Both the position numbers and the translations under genes were made by a program. Positions 22,210 to 33,462 of a stretch of DNA of 64,000 nt are shown piece by piece. The stretch's first letter is position 1; each line of letters opens with the position of its first letter. Origin of the DNA: Periconia sp. R9002 (taxonomy: Eukaryota; Ascomycota; Dothideomycetes; Pleosporales; Periconiaceae); NCBI GenBank assembly GCA_023627715.1, contig JAMAHW010000048.1, positions 186,001-250,000 on the forward strand. The letters are read 5' to 3'. Below the pieces are notes generated by a model. It saw nothing but the letters and a program-made list of their open reading frames with translations. It was not told the DNA's origin and searched no databases.

Positions 22210-24956
22210 ATGGCTGGCGCAATCATCATTTCATCGCCTCCGCTCTTCCCAGCATCCGCCATGGCGAGTCCCATGCCGGCAGATCACGTCAAGCCCATCC
22301 GCCCGCCTGCGCCAAAGAAGAAAGACGCTCGCCAACCATCCGATGCCCCCGCTGCCTCCTCCAAGAGAAAGCAGTCCAAAAGCCGCAATGGTGCGTCCGT
22401 GTTGCTCCATCTTGAATCCTGCTTGAATCTATCCACCCCCCGTCCCTATCCCCATCTATCCATTTAAACTACGCTGTGCCTGAATCTCACGTGCCCCCCG
22501 AATTTATGCTAATCTGTTCCCTCACCTCCCCACAGGATGCGTAACATGCAAGGCCAAGCGTTTAAAGTGCGATGAGACCAAGCCCACCTGTCAACAGTGT
22601 GCGAGACGGACAGTGCCATGCGGAGGTTACAAGAAAGATTTCAAGTGGCGTCCGTTCGAGGAGACGACGTACAGCGCTCCGGGCAAATCCACCGCTAAAA
22701 CGAAAAAGAAAGGTGTGTACAGCTGCCTCATATCGGTTCGAATGCATCCTCGCTCATCTATTCCGCACATTTATTTTGACTTGTGACGATGGCTGACAGT
22801 AACCTCTCAAGCTGCACCGCCATCCGGCTCTGCACCTGCTCAACTAACCGCCAGTTCTCCTGCTCCCTATCAACCTCTCTCTCAATTCCAGATTCAAGTA
22901 CAGTCTCCAATCCAACCTCAACCTCTGCCGGTTCGTGTCGAACACAGTTTCCAACAAAATGCATATTATCCTAGCGTACAACCACCGCAAGGCAGAAGAG
23001 GTCCATCTCAAGCGTTTATCAATACAATCCCGCCATCGCAAGCCATGAGCAACACGTACACGTCACCGTACGCGGGTGCTCTGTCTCCAACGTCGCCGGT
23101 GGAAAGCTTTGTAGCAGGCTCTGCTGGAAGCAGCAGCAGCGTATTTGAGTCGGAGAGCGTTGATACACAGCGCACCAGGGTGACGGCATCTTCAAGTGCG
23201 TCCCCGGGACAATCGCCAAGTTTAGTGGACCTGCTGCTCCCAGGAACAGACTTGAACATACCCCCGGAAGAATATTCATCATTCCTTGAGCAGCATGAGT
23301 CCTTCTACCAGCCCACAGGTCTTACGCCTCCATCTAATGCGGCCGAGGACGATGATATAGAAGAATTACCGCGACATGCAGAGCCGGAATGGAAGGTGTC
23401 TTCCCTGCGGGTCGCCTCCCCGACCCCATCTGATTCTTCTTCAAGTACTCACTCCAACTCGCCCAAAACTCCAATTTACATAGTGCCGCAACCGACTTCG
23501 ACAGATATGTTGACGCGACGCTTCGATCGGGAGACCTGTGGCATACTTTCTGTCAAAGATGGACCGACGGAGAACCCTTGGCGAATGCTCATCTGGCCCC
23601 TAGCAAGGGACTGTGAAGCCTTGTACCACGCTATAGTCTCCATGACCTCGTTCCACCAATCGAGAGACGCGCCTGCACTTCGCATACATGGGATAGACCA
23701 CATGCGCACTTCCATTCATGCACTACGAGCTGGCTTGGAGAATATGCGTGTTGATGCAGCGATTTCGACCACGCTAGTCCTTGCCTTTTCCGAATCCTGG
23801 GACCAACACATCAGCACCGGTATCAATCACATCAAAGGCGCTAAAATGCTTATAGATAAAGCACTCGTACAACACAACAAAAAGCCCATGCGTGGTGAGG
23901 AGCTCACTAGGTTGCAGTTCCTGTGCAACACATGGACTTATATGGATGTCATCGCTCGATTAACATCTACCGATGGCGATGAGTCCCATGATTACGACTC
24001 CCTTTTCGATAGCTTTAACATGGGCACTCAAAACGATGCGCAGCTCGACCCACTCATGGGCTGTGCCGGTACTTTGTTCCCTGTCATTGGTCGGGTGGCA
24101 AACCTCGTGAGAAAAGTACGGCAAACACATACCGATCACAACAGCCCAGCCATCATTTCACAGGCTATAGAACTGAAGAGACAGCTAGAACAATGGATGC
24201 CGCCTTCCTATATTGAAGATCCTGAAGACGAGACGACTAGCCCGCACGATTCCATCAAGACAGCGACTGCCTACCAATACGCGACACTGCTCTACCTGCA
24301 CCAAGCCGTTCCCGAGGCTCCATCACTACCGTCATTGACGCTTGCACAAAAGATATGCCGTGAGATCGCAACCGTCCCCATGTCATCCCGCTCCACCATC
24401 GTTCAAATATTCCCACTCATGGCTGCAGGATGCGAGTTGGTCAGTGAGTGTGATCGTCAGTGGGTACGTGAGCGCTGGGAAACCATGGCGCGGAGAATGA
24501 AAATCGGCATTATCGAAAAGTGCCTCGACGTAACCAGGGAAGTTTGGGATCGCCGTGACGCGTTCAGTTCGGATAGGCCGATCTTCAAGACCGAAGAGTC
24601 TGATGATGGCTTTTCGTCGACAGTATCACTGAAACGCAGTTTCGACACCATGGCTGACGACTTCGAGGCTCATGGTGATTTTTGCTGGCTTGAACCTAGT
24701 TTCAAACGAAGAGCAAGTACCATCCCCTCCGCTGGTCGCGCCTCATACGCAGCGGTCCCCACAAAGTCAGAGATGAACGATGGGCTCCGAAGGTCGGATA
24801 CCCTGGGGACGGAGAATTTACTTCCCGAGTTTACGGTCAAGGGGCGGTTACATTGGCTTGGTGTCATGACTGATTGGAATTGGGAAGGTAAGTTCTTGCA
24901 ACTATTGTTTGAAACGATGAACGCCAATGCTGACATGTTTAGTTTTACTCGGGTGA
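22210..24956 (+). CDS. Zn2Cys6 transcription factor with fungal-specific regulatory domain
   Basis: Four exons, 22210-22390, 22536-22712, 22812-24887 and 24943-24956, give 815 aa. The zinc cluster spans the intron 1 junction: GCVTCKAKRLKCDETKPTCQ then QCARRTVPCGG (C-x2-C-x6-C-x5-C-x2-C-x6-C). It is preceded by a Lys-rich stretch and followed by a Pro/Gln-rich linker (about residues 120-210). From about residue 360 the fungal-specific TF domain (PF11951 type) is visible: RRFDRETCGILSVKDGPTEN, PWRMLIWPLARDCEALYHAI, SESWDQHISTGINHIKGAK. A nuclear DNA-binding regulator is expected; targets are unknown. The last intron (24888-24942) yields the ending DWNWEVLLG; retention would instead add about 87 residues up to 25162. 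ATG 22261 (MASPMPADHV) is an alternative start. Upstream ATGs suggest translational control. Confidence 0.9.
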
Positions 24957-25556
24957 GCACCGTCTTTCGCAGTAGTTACCGTGCTTTGGGTGAGGCGTTT
25001 GTATTTGGATTAGAGCGTGTTATGGGCATTACGACCGCTATGATTATCGGCGTTTTGCAACGTAAACTCATGATTGAGAGCTTGGTGGCATCTCACAACC
25101 AAGCACTTTTTTGCTTTCCGAGACCCCATCATCGCATGTTAGAGCCATCTATCATGATTTAATAATTATAGTGTCTGGGTTTTCTATTTTCTACATTTCA
25201 GATCTGGGATGGATACATGTATAGGAAAGAAAAAAAAGGCAATCGGAATACACGGTTAGATTCATATTTGTTCATTGTCAACCAAGTTGCATTAGAATTT
25301 GCCACATCTTCTGAATTTGGATCTGAGTGAAGGCCGGCTCGATAGTGAAGACAAGCGTGCGGGGGTGCGGTGGGTCCATCTGTGAGAGACGCACGGAGAG
25401 ACGGGCTGTCGGAGGAGAAAGCGACGTGATTGGTTGACGCGTCAAGTTGCTTATATCAGCTCAGCATAACGTCACAGCATCGGAGCTGCCTGAAGCTCCA
25501 TCAAGCTGAAGATAGAACTCTAACTTCGAGTATCATCAACACTCAGGACCTGAACA
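24957..25556. other. Intergenic: regulator 3' end and FMP46 promoter
   Basis: An open frame continues to 25162 from the retained last intron of the regulator gene but is probably 3' UTR. No other gene seen. Confidence 0.5.
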
Positions 25557-26194
25557 ATGGCAAACCTATTCAAGCGAATTTTCAGCGAGGTTTGTCTTCC
25601 TTCAATTGGGCCGGAAAGCTGCTTCTGCAATGTACACTAACAAATTGTTTAGCACGGCGCGAAGAACGTCGTCACCCTCTTCCACAAACCGTCCAACGCT
25701 GCATCAACCCGTGTTCTTACCCTTCTGAAGCAGGTGAATGCCCAGGCCGCCGCACACGCCACAGAAGATCAAGCCAGCTCCCATCAATCACAAGATAAAC
25801 TCGAGCGCCTGGAGTTCGAGCTGGACGTAACCGAAGCCCCTCCAACCGCAGACCAGCTCAAGAACATCATTGACTATTTGGGTGGACCGAGCGCGGTGAG
25901 CAAGGTGATAAAGGGTGCACAGGATGAGGCAGATGCGGTGCGTCGGTTAAAAGCGGATGGTGATTCGTTTGAGCGTCCATTGGTACGTTATACATTTGCG
26001 TGGTAATATGAGTCTGAGCTAATTGAGATAGGTTGTGGATTGGAATCAAGGCAAAGTTGGTAAGTTGATGATGAAAATAGACCTTTTTTATAATACAAGC
26101 TGGATGGCTGCTAACTTGTGAAGTTGCTGGCGATCACGAATCAGAGATTTTGTCTCTACTCAACTCCATCTCCAAGGACAGTGGCAAAGCATAG
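25557..26194 (+). CDS. FMP46: FMP46-like mitochondrial redox protein (DUF1687)
   Basis: Four exons, 25557-25589, 25653-25982, 26032-26059 and 26124-26194, give 153 aa. It starts MANLFKRIFSE|HGAKNVVTLFHKPSNAAS, the usual DUF1687 opening with a short basic N-terminus suited to mitochondrial import. It continues FELDVTEAPPTADQLKNIID, LVVDWNQGKVVAGDHESEIL and SLLNSISKD. The fold is thioredoxin-like; the Trp-Asn-x-Gly turn (VVDWNQGKVV) is the family signature. FMP46 is annotated as a putative redox protein of mitochondria with no proven substrate. The 28-nt third exon is needed to reach the conserved end and phases agree. Confidence 0.9.
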
Positions 26195-27059
26195 ATGCAT
26201 AGAAAGAGCATGGACAGTGGATATGTAGTTCGCAAACGCTACGGCCGTGCAGAGAATATACAGTTTGCATCTTTGTATTTTGCTTCTTGATACCAACAGA
26301 ATGGAAGGAAGAGCAAAATTGCCGGGGTAACAGGTAGCGGGTAGTTGCATACCATGCTGCATGTTGACTGTACGAGAGCAATCTGGAGACCACTGTTTCG
26401 GTAGATGACAATGGGTTCAAAGTGAGCATAATCAAATATGTTCCCTAAGTTCCAATACACCAATAGCTGGAGCCATCGTCCAGTCTGGTCCGTTGAGATA
26501 CAATCGGTCTGAGTCCGTCTACTCGTGTTGCTCAAATGGCCAAAATTCTGTAGTAGTTTTTTTTTGGCTCCTTTCGCTTCTTTTCGGGACATATGGATGT
26601 GGCGTAAGCGTCAGAATGGCGAGTAGTCAAGAGATAGAGTACAAACAGGCACAGTTCAACATCGATCACCAGGGTTTACAAAAGAGCCGCATTTCGACGC
26701 CCATCGAAGAGATTGTTTGTTTGGTAGGCAACGGCGAGTAGTGCCAAGACGCGCTCTTTCCTCACTCACGCTCACCGCAAACGCACGCAGCCGTTGCCTC
26801 TAAGGTGCTACTTAGTCCGTCGCCGCGTTCCTTCCACCTCTTTCCCTACACACCGTCTTTACACACAACCCGCACACTCCTTCTTCCCTTACTTTCCTTT
26901 GTCATCTCTTCCCGGCGTTACAGGCGTCGGTCCTTGACGATACCCCATACTTTTTCTCAGCGGCTTCTTTAGTTACGATCATCTCTTTCTTCCTCCTTTC
27001 CATAATACAGGCTTGCCTCGCCGGTGTAGCTGCGCGCAACCGCGATTCCACTTCGCGCC
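26195..27059. other. Intergenic / leader of the RRM protein gene
   Basis: The last ~250 nt are pyrimidine-rich and probably the 5' leader of the downstream gene. No gene seen. Confidence 0.5.
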
Positions 27060-30000
27060 ATGGCGGCTGCGCCATCCTCTGCCAGTATGAGGACGCAATC
27101 GCTGCCCCCCAAGTCATCCAGCTCACCTCGACTGTCGCCGACTGCCACCAGCTTTGACCCAAGCGACCAAATGCGTACAGAAACCCCATCGACGAACTCG
27201 GAGGAGACGGTGGCGGCTACGAGAACAATCACACCTGGCGCCATCAAGGCCACTCCGGGTTCTGGCGCCGCTGTCTTCTCAACCCAGGACGGTCGCTATC
27301 CTCACCGCCCCCCACCAGGGCCTCCGTTCACGCCCGTAATTGTGCGCTCGAACCTTGTCTTGGGTGTGGTTGCTTTTGCAAACTATTGGCGCAACAAGTA
27401 CCCTTTCTATTACCACTGTTTCTTTACGCAAGCGGGATGGACGATTACCGATCTGTGGGACAAGGCCGATATTCATCTCGAATCTCCGGGTTTCCTCCAA
27501 GAGGTTCTCAAATTTATCACCAAAGACAATGAGTTTCGAGCGCATAGATTTGCGACGGAGTGGTCGACACAACACCCCGAGAAACTGGACATACTTGGCG
27601 GAGATCTGACTGGCATATTCGATCCTCAGGACTCCCTAGGTTTCGTGTATAAGGTGTTTACCGAAGGCGAGACAAACGATTGGCCTCCTGAGTTCTTGTA
27701 CCAGGCCCTTTTTATCATGCGGACTGCAATGCGTTTGACAATGGAGAAACAGCGTGCGTCTGAACATGAAGCCAAGGAGAGCGCCACTAGAAAACTTCCC
27801 GATGACAAAGCCAAATGGCCCCGAGCTGCGCCGTCAATATCACACTCGTCCACCGGAGTTTCGCTGCCATCGTATGCCCCAGTACCTAGAGGACCTCCGT
27901 CCGTGGCGCATATAGCGATACCTCCTCCACCCACAAACGGGCAGGTTCGCAACCCCAAGAACAGGGCAAACCGTCCAAGTTCAAACTCAGGTGCCTATAA
28001 CACTCTACCTCAAGGCCAAGGCCAGAACTGGGTCCCAGAATATACGCGCGTAGCCTCTGACCAGCGCTTCCGACCACCACCTGGCCGTTTCATCCACAGC
28101 GCTCATCGCCTTCCGTCAAACGTTTCAGTGGAACCAGGACCAATGGGTGGTTTCGTTCATGTATCTCCGTTCACCTCACCACCTTTTTCGCCTGCTCAAT
28201 TAGCATTTGGGCCTATGTTACCTCACGAACCAATGCAAGGTCCACTTGCTCCATATGATTCCCGTCCTCCAGGCCCAGCTTACCAGACTTTGGGTCCTCC
28301 AATGGCGGATCCACGAGGTGGGATCCCATTGGAGGAGTTGACGAACAACATGCACCATCATGGCAACAGAAATGTGGACGGTAACTCTTCGATCAGGCAT
28401 CGCGGCAGTGTGTCGAATAGGCCTACTACGCTATTCAATCCTTATGGCTCTGAGAGGCCCGACAAAGCCAACTTCACTCAAATTTCCACGGCTAGGAAGG
28501 GAAGCCGCGGTGGTTTCCACAATTCCATCGGTCGTGGTCGTGGCTATTCTAATAGTAGTTATCGAGGCTCCGTTTCCAATAGCTACGATCGTGACGAAGC
28601 ACAACCGCGGATTCCAAGTGGGATGTTTACCGGCAATTTGGCAGAGCGAGCTCCGTACTATAGTCGGAATTCAGAAGTTGTTAACGACTACGAATACGGC
28701 TGTGATGCTCACCGTATTGGCCCGTCGAACACTACAGTTAAGAAACTGTATGTCTCCAATTTGCCGGAAAATATCACTGAACAGGCGCTATTGGAAAAGT
28801 TTCGGACGAGAGCCAATGTTCAAAGTGTCCTCATTAAGACCGCGCATGGTCGTACCGAACCAACACACGCATTTGTACACTTCAGTTCTCCAGCTGAAGC
28901 TAGGAAATGCCTTCCAGATCAAGTCCGATTCGAGTTCAACAACCAACAGCTCATGGTCAGTGTCCCATACGTTTATTATAGATCGGACGCGTCTCCATCT
29001 TCGCGAGAATTGCAACCTAGCGGCGCTCCTCTACGGCGTCATCCCCCAGCACCGGGCCAAGTAGACGACATGTCACAACGTAACAATTCCGGTCCAACTC
29101 AATATTCGCCACAGGATGCTAGGAGCGACCTACCGGGGAACCACCGACAATATTATCAGGAAGCCACCAGGAACGGCGGCAGTCCTCGGAAACGAGAGAA
29201 CAAGAGTGAAAAGAAGATCGAAGACAAAGTCGAAGACCAGGCTAGAAACGGGATCGAACAGAGAGTTGAAAACAAGGCTGAACACAAGGGAAAATTCTCT
29301 CTTAAGAAGAAGAATGAAAATCAGTCTCGGGCGCAGCATGCCACGGAAGAAACCAATATCAAACCAAGCAAAGCCGGCAAGAGTGGCGAGAAGCCAAAGC
29401 AGGAAGATATTGTTGTGCATGAGAAATCTAAAGAAACTGGGGCCGTGCTCAAGTCCGAGGAGAAGGGTTCTAGTGCAGAGACAGACGATCCGACTATACC
29501 CAGTGTTTCGACAGTGCCTGCTGTCCCCGAGGTTCCTACCAGCGACCAGTGTCAAGAGCAAGATCAGCCACGCGATACAATTCTTCAAGTTGATTCTTTC
29601 CATCAACAAGGGAACGTGGAGTCTGAAGCCAATCCCAGCCCAGTCGGTGCTGGTATTTCGGAGGCGCAATTGGTGGAGACACACAGTGATCCAAGAAGCC
29701 ATGATGCCACCGTTACAGAGCCTGAGAAGCCGAATGACACAGAGGAGTCCGAGGCTAATATCTTTACCCCGGAGCCATCGGAGGAGGCGGGTTCCGAAGA
29801 CGATCACAAAATGGATCCTAACATCCCCTCGGCGCAACAAACGCAAGAATTGCAAGAAGCTCCGGAAGCCCCAGAAGCCTCCATACCCTCAGGAGAGCCT
29901 CATAATTCACCTAAAGATGGGAATTCTACATTGTCTCCTGTGGTGAGTGAGACACCCCGGGTAGAGAATTCGGAAGTCACAATTGCACCTCCCGAGGTAA

Positions 30001-31535
30001 AGCCTGAAGCTCCAGAAGCGAGTACCCCAAAGGCAGTCGACAATTCTTCCAAAACATCAGCCCTGGAGCCGGCCAAGAAGCAGGGTGCAAAGCAGACGCA
30101 ATCACTTTACCCGTTTGCAAAACCCAGCAAGACTCAAACCAAGAAAGAGAAGCAGGCAAAGAAGAAGGACAAAAAGAAGGAACGCAAAGAAAAGACAAAA
30201 CCAGATAAATTAGCACCAGTTATGAAGGACTCTGAGAACTTTCCTGTCTCAAGTGTCAATACTGCAACTGATGTGCTCAAACACGCCAGTGGGAAGACTG
30301 AAGAGAGCAGAATAGAGGATATTGAGACCGATGCTAGAGACAAAGGAAAGGATTACATTGGTTCCAATCTAGCTCAAGAAGGACAGGAGGAGCACCAAGG
30401 CCTAGTCGAATCTGTCGGCAGTGAGTATCAACACCATGAAAAGATCCTGAACAATGCTCAAAGATTCACAGCTAAGAATGAATTTGTGGCTCAGATACAG
30501 GAGCCAGAAGAAACTCATTCTGGCAACAGTTCCTACGCTTCTGGTAGTACCGTCCCGGTCCAGGGTGCTGCCATACCTCAGGGCAAGGTTTTGGCTCTGA
30601 CCGTAGAGCCACCGGTCTCGAAGCCAGAACCTATCAAAGAAACTCCAAAGAAGAAGACGGTTCACCTTCCTCAAATTGCAGTCCCTAGACTGAACCTTAC
30701 AAAGCCCAAGCGTTCTACCACCGATACTTTTTTGCCTCTGCTTGACACTAAATCTCCTCCAAAAAATGAAACACCCGAGGCCAGCACCCCAGGACAGCTA
30801 ACAAGCCAGCCTATTGAACAAGTCCACCGTCCTAGCGGTAAGTCATTGTTTGCCTTCAGACATTTGAATGGCACTAAAACTTCGCCAGATACGAACAACT
30901 CTAATGATTTGCCCGATGTGACATCTGTGGCAAGCTCGCCTACCCTCCGCGCAGATAGTCCCCTCCCCGTGCCTGAGAGCACGACGACCGAATTTTTCAC
31001 ACCGATGCCTACACCAATCGCGCAGAGCTTGACAGCAGAAGCCTCGACGCCTACATCAACCCAGCATCGTCCACTACCAGAAGCTCCTGCCGCGCCAGCT
31101 TCACCAGCAGCAGTGAGCGCACCCAAGACGAAGAAGAAGAACAAGAAAAAGAAGAAAAAGGTAAAAGCAACACCAAGCACCACCACCACCCAAGAAGAGC
31201 AGGCGGGAAAAGCGCCTCGACAAGCCGAAAATTCGGAGGAGGAACCATTCTACAAGCAGATGAACGAGATTGCTGACATTATTGCCAAAAAGAACGACGA
31301 GGCGCTCTCGGATGGCGGCAGCGGCAATAAGGGACAAGAGGGTGTGGTGACGACGGCGGCGTCGGGTGGTGATGAGGTCAAGGTGTGTGATGATGCCACA
31401 GCCACAAACACAAACACCAAAACCTCCTCCACCCACCACCAACACGCTCCGCCTGAGGGAGATTCAAGTTGCAGCGCGTCTGATCACGTGGGTAGCGCGC
31501 CAGCAGGGTCTTCCGATCCGTCCAGGAGTTCTTGA
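27060..31535 (+). CDS. Large RRM-containing RNA-binding protein, 1491 aa
   Basis: A single intron-free frame of 1491 codons starting at a good context (cgccATGg). About residues 93-245 form an ordered block I do not recognise (SNLVLGVVAFANYWRNKYPF, YHCFFTQAGWTITDLWDKAD, FRAHRFATEWSTQHPEK). A Gly/Arg/Ser/Tyr-rich stretch follows (about 470-520), then one RRM at about 560-637 with RNP2-like KLYVSNL and RNP1-like THAFVHFSS. The rest is long, charged and low-complexity: repeated Lys/Glu heptad-like runs (EDKVEDQARNG, VENKAEHKGK), Pro/Glu/Ala repeats (EAPEAPEAS) and poly-Lys near 1030 and 1365. A nuclear or RNP-granule role in mRNA handling is inferred from the RRM and disordered tails. The RNP1 motif lacks the usual K/R-G-F/Y start, so RNA affinity may be weak. 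Confidence 0.85.
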   Translation: MAAAPSSASMRTQSLPPKSSSSPRLSPTATSFDPSDQMRTETPSTNSEETVAATRTITPGAIKATPGSGAAVFSTQDGRYPHRPPPGPPFTPVIVRSNLVLGVVAFANYWRNKYPFYYHCFFTQAGWTITDLWDKADIHLESPGFLQEVLKFITKDNEFRAHRFATEWSTQHPEKLDILGGDLTGIFDPQDSLGFVYKVFTEGETNDWPPEFLYQALFIMRTAMRLTMEKQRASEHEAKESATRKLPDDKAKWPRAAPSISHSSTGVSLPSYAPVPRGPPSVAHIAIPPPPTNGQVRNPKNRANRPSSNSGAYNTLPQGQGQNWVPEYTRVASDQRFRPPPGRFIHSAHRLPSNVSVEPGPMGGFVHVSPFTSPPFSPAQLAFGPMLPHEPMQGPLAPYDSRPPGPAYQTLGPPMADPRGGIPLEELTNNMHHHGNRNVDGNSSIRHRGSVSNRPTTLFNPYGSERPDKANFTQISTARKGSRGGFHNSIGRGRGYSNSSYRGSVSNSYDRDEAQPRIPSGMFTGNLAERAPYYSRNSEVVNDYEYGCDAHRIGPSNTTVKKLYVSNLPENITEQALLEKFRTRANVQSVLIKTAHGRTEPTHAFVHFSSPAEARKCLPDQVRFEFNNQQLMVSVPYVYYRSDASPSSRELQPSGAPLRRHPPAPGQVDDMSQRNNSGPTQYSPQDARSDLPGNHRQYYQEATRNGGSPRKRENKSEKKIEDKVEDQARNGIEQRVENKAEHKGKFSLKKKNENQSRAQHATEETNIKPSKAGKSGEKPKQEDIVVHEKSKETGAVLKSEEKGSSAETDDPTIPSVSTVPAVPEVPTSDQCQEQDQPRDTILQVDSFHQQGNVESEANPSPVGAGISEAQLVETHSDPRSHDATVTEPEKPNDTEESEANIFTPEPSEEAGSEDDHKMDPNIPSAQQTQELQEAPEAPEASIPSGEPHNSPKDGNSTLSPVVSETPRVENSEVTIAPPEVKPEAPEASTPKAVDNSSKTSALEPAKKQGAKQTQSLYPFAKPSKTQTKKEKQAKKKDKKKERKEKTKPDKLAPVMKDSENFPVSSVNTATDVLKHASGKTEESRIEDIETDARDKGKDYIGSNLAQEGQEEHQGLVESVGSEYQHHEKILNNAQRFTAKNEFVAQIQEPEETHSGNSSYASGSTVPVQGAAIPQGKVLALTVEPPVSKPEPIKETPKKKTVHLPQIAVPRLNLTKPKRSTTDTFLPLLDTKSPPKNETPEASTPGQLTSQPIEQVHRPSGKSLFAFRHLNGTKTSPDTNNSNDLPDVTSVASSPTLRADSPLPVPESTTTEFFTPMPTPIAQSLTAEASTPTSTQHRPLPEAPAAPASPAAVSAPKTKKKNKKKKKKVKATPSTTTTQEEQAGKAPRQAENSEEEPFYKQMNEIADIIAKKNDEALSDGGSGNKGQEGVVTTAASGGDEVKVCDDATATNTNTKTSSTHHQHAPPEGDSSCSASDHVGSAPAGSSDPSRSS

Positions 31536-32386
31536 GGGAGAAGACGTCGTCGTATAAGCGGTTCTAGGAGGATGAGGAGGGGTGTCGAGGTGCTTTGAGG
31601 GAGAGTTGCTGAAAGGGTCGTGTACGAATACGATGGCAGAGGGTGGTTGAGATTGTGGATGGGACGTATGATGGATGCGAGGCCTGTGGGATGGAATGGA
31701 TACCTACCTTCTTCGGAGGCTTTGTGTATCTTTTACCCTAAGGGGCTCGTCGTGCATATCGGTCGGTCGGTGTTTGGGTTTTCTTAGAAAAAGGGAACGA
31801 AAAAGTATATTTATGTTATGGCGTGGGTGGATGAGTTCTTTCCTTCTTTATGGGGCCGCCACTAGTCGGTGGTGTTCAAGGATGAGAAAAAGACTACCTA
31901 GGTAGTTTTCCATTCAACGGGACGATTTCCTTTCAATGGGGATGATTTGATGCAGTCGTGATATTTGTTTCTACATAGCCTTCTCCCTCTCCGATCTGTT
32001 TGTTATATCTACCTGTACCAACACCGCCTCCTCCACGCTGCTTACTCTACGTACGGTAAAAGAGTTTCTTCTGTCATGCTCACCAAATGGGGCACACCAC
32101 CTTGAGTGCGTAAGTACGTAGCAAATACCATTCCAACATATCTGACCAAATGTGGGGCACTTGCACCCACGCAACAACTTGGTCATGCGCGTTCTCGGAG
32201 CTGCTGCGCGCACATCTTGCTTCCCCTCTCCCTCTCCTCCCTGAGCCCTTCCACGTCTCATACATGCATGTCACCAGATGTCAAAATATGCATCCAAGGC
32301 GGCAATTTTCGCAAACTTCATGCCCCCCTCTGTTTCGCGCCAAGTCCACGCTTTTTTTTCGTTATGCTTCATCACCCTCTCCCCTT
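31536..32386. other. 3' region between convergent RRM gene and YIF1
   Basis: No gene seen; includes an acctaggtagt motif near 31896 and pyrimidine-rich sequence. Two facing 3' UTRs are expected. Confidence 0.5.
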
Positions 32387-33462
32387 TCAAACACGGCTCA
32401 ACCAGAGCATAAATCCAAACTGAATCAAATAACTATACACGAACAAAAACTGCGTCCGCCTGTTCCTCTGACTCCTCGCGACCGTGTAGCCGGCGGCACT
32501 ACCGCCTACGCCCTGTCCTCCCTGATCGGGGAGCAAGACGTATCGCAGACTGCGGAGCAAGAAAAATGCATTAGCGCTGAAGCAGTAGAAGAAGATGAGC
32601 CAGGAGATCCAGGAGCCTCCGATGCCAAGGTGGCTGAATAGTGAGGAAAGGAGTAGCGAGACGATGACGCCGACGAACTTGTACCCGGAGTACGCGACCA
32701 GGTCGAGCAGCTGGGAAGAGGAATTGATGGCGAGGATGAAGGTGCCGAGCTTGATGGCCAGGATCTCGAGGAGCATCACGCTAATGGCCAGCGTTGCCGT
32801 GTAGCCTAAGAGTTCTGGGTGGAAGGCCCCGCGCAGGCCGGCGAGGAGCGTGGAGAGGAGGATGTAGGTGACGAGCGCCATCATGGGGATGTACATGTCC
32901 GGGGAATTGATGTCTTCGCGGGGCGGGAGGTAGAAGACGTCTTGGGCGTTGTTGACGTTGCGTTGTTGGCGCGCCCAGGGGCGATGGCGCCATGGGAAGA
33001 GCACGATGTAGAGCTTGTTGACGACGTAGGAGTTGGAAACGTTGAAGTAGTGCTTAAGGGCGCTCACACTAATAAAGCGGCCGAACTGTGGTGGGATGGT
33101 TAGCGGAGTTGGTCATTGAATATCATGAGGTTATGTATGGGCCAAAAAGGCCTCAAGAAGGGAATCTTTACATTCTGCTCCATGTACTGCTGTCCAGCAT
33201 CTACGGCGCTTTTGCCCATCTGGAAACCCAGCTGGGCCGTGGGGTCGTTGATGAAGCCTCCGAAGGCGGGGGGGATGTTGCTGTATCCCCCGCCGCCGGG
33301 CTGACCTCCCTGCTGATATCCATACCCACTCTGAGGCTGTGAAGGCGGTTGAGGTGGAGGTGGTGATCGTAGCTGGGGAACTGTGGAAACGTGCTGAGGG
33401 ACGGGATGGTGGAGCGGAGGAGAGTGGGCAGGCGGCGGGTTTGGGTAGTTTCCGCGCTGCAT
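32387..33462 (-). CDS. YIF1: YIF1/HRF1 family COPII vesicle protein
   Basis: Exon 1 33462-33172 and exon 2 33085-32387 (86-nt intron) give 329 aa. The N-terminal ~75 residues are Pro/Gln/Gly-rich and cytosolic. Then come the family blocks FGGFINDPTAQLGFQMGKSA, QYMEQNFGRFISVSALKHYF, NVSNSYVVNKLYIVLFPWRH and REDINSPDMYIPMMALVTYI. Five hydrophobic segments follow, ending near FLFVYSYLIQFGFMLWLSRV. Yif1 forms a complex with Yip1 and Yos1 and acts in ER-Golgi vesicle budding/fusion with Rab GTPases. The join removes a reading of exon 1 that would otherwise end soon after MEQN. It is head to head with SRP101, another secretory-pathway gene. Confidence 0.95.
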
